The notes under the pieces: model-generated
What the model saw: only the letters and a program-made list of their open reading frames with translations
What the model was told of the DNA's origin: nothing
Database searches by the model: none
Program-made: the position numbers and the translations under genes
From: Tateyamaria omphalii
GTDB taxonomy: Bacteria; Pseudomonadota; Alphaproteobacteria; Rhodobacterales; Rhodobacteraceae
DNA length: 64,000 nucleotides
NCBI RefSeq assembly: GCF_019802125.1
Contig: NZ_JAHVHT010000008.1
Span: forward strand, 1 to 64,000
Direction of reading: 5' to 3'
In this document: positions 60,356 to 64,000 of the stretch, in pieces
Position numbering within the stretch: the first letter of the stretch is position 1
How the letters are laid out: the number at the start of each line of letters is the position of its first letter

Positions 60356-63300
60356 CGGTATGCAGCAGGCCGGGGGCAAAGGGACCGTCGAGATCGGTCC
60401 GCGTGCCATCGGCCCAATGCACGCTCAGGGCGACAGCCTGACGTCCCTCGGGCAGGCCGAAATGCGCGCGCGGCGCGTCAAAGGACATGAACCCGCCGCC
60501 CAGTTGCAATTCGCGCTGCTGCACCATGCCCGCATCATCCGTCAGCGTGATCCGTGCGCCGATCCCGTCCCGGTTGCCGATGCCATCCTGCAGGGCGACC
60601 ACGATACCGCGCGCCTGGCTCCCGTTTACAAAGACCGTCACCGGCCCGTTGACCGGATGGGTCACGATGTCGAGATCGCCGTCATTGTCGATGTCGAAGG
60701 TCGTGGCGGCCGCCGTCATCAGGTAATCTTCCAATCCGAACGGGCCGGAGGCTTCGGCAAATCTGCCCGTGCCCTGATTGTGAAAAAACAGGTTTGACGG
60801 CGACACCTCGTTCGGCACCCAGGTGCCGTTGACGATATAGACGTCCTGATAGCCATCGAGGTCGGCATCAAAGATCTTGGTGTCCCAGCTCCAGCCGCCC
60901 ACATCCAGCCCTTGTGCGGCGGCACGGTCGGCATAGACGTCGCCGTCCCAGCTCAGAAGCACGTTCGAGCGCAGAATCTGCGGATGGGTCAGCGCAATCT
61001 CGTCTTCGGTGGGCGTCCGGATCGGTTTGAAATGCAGCTCGCAATAGGCGCGCGGCACCGGCTGATCGACCGGGATCAGGGCACAGAGCGACGCATCGCG
61101 CTTCTGGATCGCAAGGTCCTTGACCAGCATCGCGCGGCACTCCGCCCCGTTGCGCCCCGTCAGCTTCTGACATTCGCTTGCATATGTCGGATCGAAATTG
61201 TTGCCCGAGCGGTACCAGGCCTTGATCGCCATGTTGGTCTCGCAGGTGGCCTTGGCGTCCGGGTTCACGATGGCATCGCAATAGCGGTCCAGCGACTGCA
61301 TCTTGAGCGTCTCGGACACGCCCGAGGACCGGCCCGCGATCTGTGCGAGGTAGATGTCGGTCTGGCCCGCATTGTGCAGATCGGCGGTCTTGATCGACAT
61401 GGTGGTCGTGGTGGTGTGCGGGATCAGGCCGCTGTCATGCACGATCATGTCGAAACCGCCCGCCCCGTCGCCGCGATAGACATAGTCGGGAATGTCGAAA
61501 TCATTGCCCACCAGCAGATCAGCGGTGCCATCCGCGTCGATGTCCGAAAACAGGATCGACAATGTCTCACCGGGCAGGCCGGGCAGGGGTGTGTGGCGGG
61601 GGAAGCTGCCGCCCTCGTTCCACAGGATGGCGTTGCGCGATTCCTCGCCCGGGATGCGCCGGTACCAGCCTGCGGCCCAGTTGCCTGCGGCCACATCCAG
61701 ATCCCCGTCCCGGTCCGGATCGCCCAGCGACAGGGCAATGGCCAGGGGGGCCTCGGGCCCTGCCACCGGCACCGGTGCTTCGGGGCCGAACCGGCCTTCG
61801 ACATTGCGCCACGTGTAGTTGCCGGTCAGATAGGTGGCGATGAACAGGTCCTTCCAGCCGTCATTGTCCAGATCGGCCAGCACCGCGTTGAACACGTGCA
61901 GGTCCGCCAGCGGGCCCAGGTCCATCGGCACACGGGCAAACTGCCCCGCCCCGTCATTTTCGTAGAGATAGAGGCCCACTTCGGTCGAGGCGATCACCAG
62001 ATCCAGATCCCCATCCCGGTCGATATCGCCCGAGGACAGGCTGCGCCCCTCCCAGAAGGGGGGCCACATGTCGCGCATGGTGAACTCGACGGGCTTGTCG
62101 ATGCCGATCGTGTCGGCCTCGATCCGGGTAAAAGGGGTGGCGGTCGCGGGCGACGACGGGGCCAGCGGGGTCTGGGTGACCACGACATCGGGTTCAGAGG
62201 CCTGTGCCGCGCCCCAGGGCTGTGGAGCCTCCGCCTCGCCCAAGAGCATCTCGAGCGCGCGTTCCGTCTGCCACTGGTGATAGCTGTGCGCACCGATCCC
62301 GGCCCCGACGCCCAGCACCACGACCGTGACCGACATCAGCCAAGCCGCCCGCGCGCCCAGCGATTGCGCCACGATAAAGAAGGAATAGACCGAAAAGATG
62401 CCCAGCGTGAACAGCAGCGTCATGATGTAGCCATGGGCGATGCCCGCGCCCAAAAGCGCCCCCGTCACCACCACGTCAAAGGCGATGGGCACCGGCAGAA
62501 ACAGCCCCACCACGGCGATCAGCAGCAAAAGACCAAGGGAAAAGCCCAGGCCCACGATCATGTCCTGCGGCAACAGCGTCGCCGTCACCGCCCCCAGAAA
62601 ACCGGCGAGCAGCATCAGGGGCACGGTCATCCTGATGATGTACCACAGGTTCGCCACATAGCTGCGCACCACGCCCACGACGGCAGCCACCAGCCCTTCG
62701 GAGCCCGCGCGCTGCGTGGCGACCGGGTCTGGCAGGGGGCAGGTGATGTCCTCGGGCGGCAACTCGGTCTGCGGCAACAGCCGGCAGATCAGGGGCACGG
62801 CCACCAGGATCACCACAAGGCTCAGCGCGATCTTGGTCACGGCCATGTAAAAGGGGACAAGGCTGAAGAGCATCGTCAGCACCACGATGTTCAGCGTGGG
62901 CGAGGCGACCATCGCGCTCAGCGTCGTCTCGGCCCGCATGCCCGAGGCATACATGCCCCGCGCAATGGGGGCGGCACAGTTCACGCAGACCCCCAATGGC
63001 GTGCCGATCACCAGCCCCAGCACGGAATTGGAAAACCCGCCCCGGAAACTGCGCTGCCGCACGAACGGCATCAGCGTCAGAAAGGCGGCGGCAAAGAGCA
63101 CGCCAAAACTCATGCCCTTCTTGTTGGTGTCGATCCAGTTCAGCGTGGTCCAGAAAATGCGCTCGGCCAGGCCCATGCTCTCGGAGAGCAGGAACCGCGC
63201 TTCAAAGCTCAGCGGGTCCTCAAGCTGGATGGCCCCCGACATCATCGCCTTTTCATCCAGCGACGGATAGCGCGAGCCGGTCCAGAACAAGGCGGCCAGG

Positions 63301-63365
63301 GTGACGAGGATCAGCGCCGCCAGGACAAAGCGTTTTTCATAGGGAGGTTGAATGAAACGGTCCAT
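60330..63365 (-). CDS. Permease (DUF318/ArsP-like) fused to FG-GAP propeller and ASPIC/UnbV domain
   Basis: A 1011-residue membrane protein. Residues ~10-350 carry about ten membrane segments with the DUF318-type motif GTPLGVCVNCAAPIARGMY (CxxC near 125) and SAMVASPTLNIVVLTMLFS. Residues ~400-690 are FG-GAP/VCBS-type repeats (DRDGDLDLVIASTEVGLYLY; ADLDNDGWKDLFIATY). A cysteine-rich insert with six Cys (about 695-767) follows, then more FG-GAP repeats (DADLDGYQDVYIVNGTW). The end is ASPIC/UnbV-like (GIGARITLTDDAGMVQQREL; ALSVHWADGTRTDL). The propeller part should face the periplasm. Function unknown; metal or small-molecule export with an attached sensor/binding domain is a guess. Confidence 0.85.
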   Translation of the reverse strand: MDRFIQPPYEKRFVLAALILVTLAALFWTGSRYPSLDEKAMMSGAIQLEDPLSFEARFLLSESMGLAERIFWTTLNWIDTNKKGMSFGVLFAAAFLTLMPFVRQRSFRGGFSNSVLGLVIGTPLGVCVNCAAPIARGMYASGMRAETTLSAMVASPTLNIVVLTMLFSLVPFYMAVTKIALSLVVILVAVPLICRLLPQTELPPEDITCPLPDPVATQRAGSEGLVAAVVGVVRSYVANLWYIIRMTVPLMLLAGFLGAVTATLLPQDMIVGLGFSLGLLLLIAVVGLFLPVPIAFDVVVTGALLGAGIAHGYIMTLLFTLGIFSVYSFFIVAQSLGARAAWLMSVTVVVLGVGAGIGAHSYHQWQTERALEMLLGEAEAPQPWGAAQASEPDVVVTQTPLAPSSPATATPFTRIEADTIGIDKPVEFTMRDMWPPFWEGRSLSSGDIDRDGDLDLVIASTEVGLYLYENDGAGQFARVPMDLGPLADLHVFNAVLADLDNDGWKDLFIATYLTGNYTWRNVEGRFGPEAPVPVAGPEAPLAIALSLGDPDRDGDLDVAAGNWAAGWYRRIPGEESRNAILWNEGGSFPRHTPLPGLPGETLSILFSDIDADGTADLLVGNDFDIPDYVYRGDGAGGFDMIVHDSGLIPHTTTTTMSIKTADLHNAGQTDIYLAQIAGRSSGVSETLKMQSLDRYCDAIVNPDAKATCETNMAIKAWYRSGNNFDPTYASECQKLTGRNGAECRAMLVKDLAIQKRDASLCALIPVDQPVPRAYCELHFKPIRTPTEDEIALTHPQILRSNVLLSWDGDVYADRAAAQGLDVGGWSWDTKIFDADLDGYQDVYIVNGTWVPNEVSPSNLFFHNQGTGRFAEASGPFGLEDYLMTAAATTFDIDNDGDLDIVTHPVNGPVTVFVNGSQARGIVVALQDGIGNRDGIGARITLTDDAGMVQQRELQLGGGFMSFDAPRAHFGLPEGRQAVALSVHWADGTRTDLDGPFAPGLLHTVIRNRAAP

Positions 63366-63465
63366 GTGCGCGTGTCCGTTTTGGGGTGGGCTTCAAGCGT
63401 TGCCGGATCGGGGTCTTGTGGCAAGGGGGTGATCACCCAAGAATATGCCTCGGACCCCGGACATG

Positions 63466-63491
63466 AAAACGGGCGCGACAAGGCGCGCCCG
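63466..63491 (-). terminator. Intrinsic terminator
   Basis: An 8-bp stem CGGGCGCG / CGCGCCCG (63470-63491, 6-base loop) read on the minus strand is followed by TTTTC. It sits 27 bp beyond the stop of the S74-domain gene and upstream of the permease fusion, so it ends the former's transcript. Confidence 0.8.
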
Positions 63492-63517
63492 GTTCCAATG
63501 ATCTTCGTGCGGCGGGA

Positions 63518-64000
63518 TCAGTTCTGATCCAGTTCCGCCTCCAGCGCATCGAGACGGGCCTTGAGCGTGGCGTTCTCCGCGCTCAGTGCCTGGATCGCGG
63601 CCAGGGCAACACCGCCGGTGTCGATGGACGAGATGCCGGTGTCGGACGCACCTGTGCCAAAGGCGGCATAGAAGTCCTGGGCCATCGGGCCGATATGGCG
63701 CGTGCCGTCTTCGGCGTCGTGGATATAGGTCCACTCGCTCACCGGCATGTCGCGCACCTTGGCCAGGATCTCGGTCGGGTTGACCGGCTCGATTGCCATC
63801 TTGCGGTTCTTGTCCGACGATTGCGTCAGCGTGCCCTGGATGATCAGGTCACCGGTGTCCTTCAGCTCGAACTTGCGGTCATCGGTGTTGTCGCTGGGCA
63901 CCAGCAGGAACGAGTTGCCCGCGTTGATCAGCCACTGCGCGTCGGTCCGTGTGGTGTTGTTCAGGAACACCTGCGTGGCGCCCGTGTTCTCGATGGTCAG
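63518..64000 (-). CDS. C-terminal part of a protein with peptidase S74 / intramolecular chaperone domain (partial)
   Basis: The frame is open to the right edge of the window, so the N-terminal part is missing; the visible part is 160 residues. It begins with beta-rich LTIENTGATQVFLNN and DRKFELKDTGDLIIQG. The S74 domain follows: LTQSSDKNRKMAIEPVNP (autocleavage-type Ser-Asp-Lys-Asn), TEILAKVRDMPVSEWTYI, GTRHIGPMAQDFYAAFGTG and a coiled-coil tail (ALSAENATLKARLDALEAEL). Such domains trimerise fibres such as phage tail spikes and bacterial surface fibres, and are then cleaved off. An intrinsic terminator follows. Confidence 0.87.
   Translation of the reverse strand: MTIENTGATQVFLNNTTRTDAQWLINAGNSFLLVPSDNTDDRKFELKDTGDLIIQGTLTQSSDKNRKMAIEPVNPTEILAKVRDMPVSEWTYIHDAEDGTRHIGPMAQDFYAAFGTGASDTGISSIDTGGVALAAIQALSAENATLKARLDALEAELDQN

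Noticed and set aside
60912..63527. 871-residue open frame antisense to the permease fusion
   Set aside because: His/Arg/Gln-rich composition typical of antisense GC frames; the minus strand has membrane segments and FG-GAP repeats.

Overview
This GC-rich window looks like part of an extrachromosomal replicon (plasmid or chromid) of a marine alphaproteobacterium, most likely a Rhodobacteraceae/Roseobacter-group organism. The evidence is a divergent repA / parA-parB replication and partition module at 14.5-18.3 kb directly beside a dTDP-rhamnose operon, a layout known from roseobacter RepA-type 'biofilm plasmids'. Other support is the density of RTX proteins, a serralysin with the roseobacter-style N-terminus [11 protein letters not shown], and the exopolysaccharide gene content. 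No rRNA, tRNA or CRISPR array was recognised.

Layout. 0-5.3 kb: type II secretion genes gspC-D-E-F (+). 5.5-10.1 kb: manC (GDP-mannose), a small exported protein, and a secreted metzincin with RTX repeats (+). 10.1-14.3 kb: rmlC-B-D-A plus a sulfotransferase (-). 14.5-18.6 kb: repA (-), a candidate origin, parA-parB (+), a 263-bp MITE-like element and a 24-bp palindrome that also occurs inside the rml operon. 18.7-20.1 kb: a DUF2793 protein. 20.1-27.3 kb: an RTX protein, a serralysin-type protease, a small exported protein and a propeller-RTX protein. 27.3-31.2 kb: two sulfotransferase-like genes, an AlgX/AlgJ-like SGNH protein and a KpsM-type permease (-). 31.3-39.0 kb: four paralogous RTX proteins in tandem (-). 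39.2-42.4 kb: UDP-glucose dehydrogenase, UDP-glucuronate epimerase and a sulfotransferase (+). 42.5-54.4 kb: more sulfotransferases, an HU protein, a three-module glycosyltransferase, a sulfotransferase with a coiled coil, and KpsT/KpsE export genes (-). 54.5-60.4 kb: glycosyltransferases, two acyltransferases and another sulfotransferase. 60.3-64 kb: a permease/FG-GAP/UnbV fusion and the C-terminal end of a protein with a self-cleaving chaperone-like (S74) domain.

How it fits together (inference). The sugar genes supply GDP-mannose, dTDP-L-rhamnose, UDP-glucuronate and possibly UDP-galacturonate. Glycosyltransferases assemble a polymer, nine sulfotransferase-family and three acyltransferase-like genes could decorate it, and a split KpsM / KpsT-KpsE ABC exporter would move it out. 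Eight RTX proteins and the type II secretion genes add a secreted protein layer. The whole reads as a surface-attachment and matrix replicon. The type I transporter for the RTX proteins and the remaining gsp genes are not in the window.

Many long open frames run antisense to the high-GC genes, especially the RTX and glycosyltransferase genes; they are treated as artefacts.
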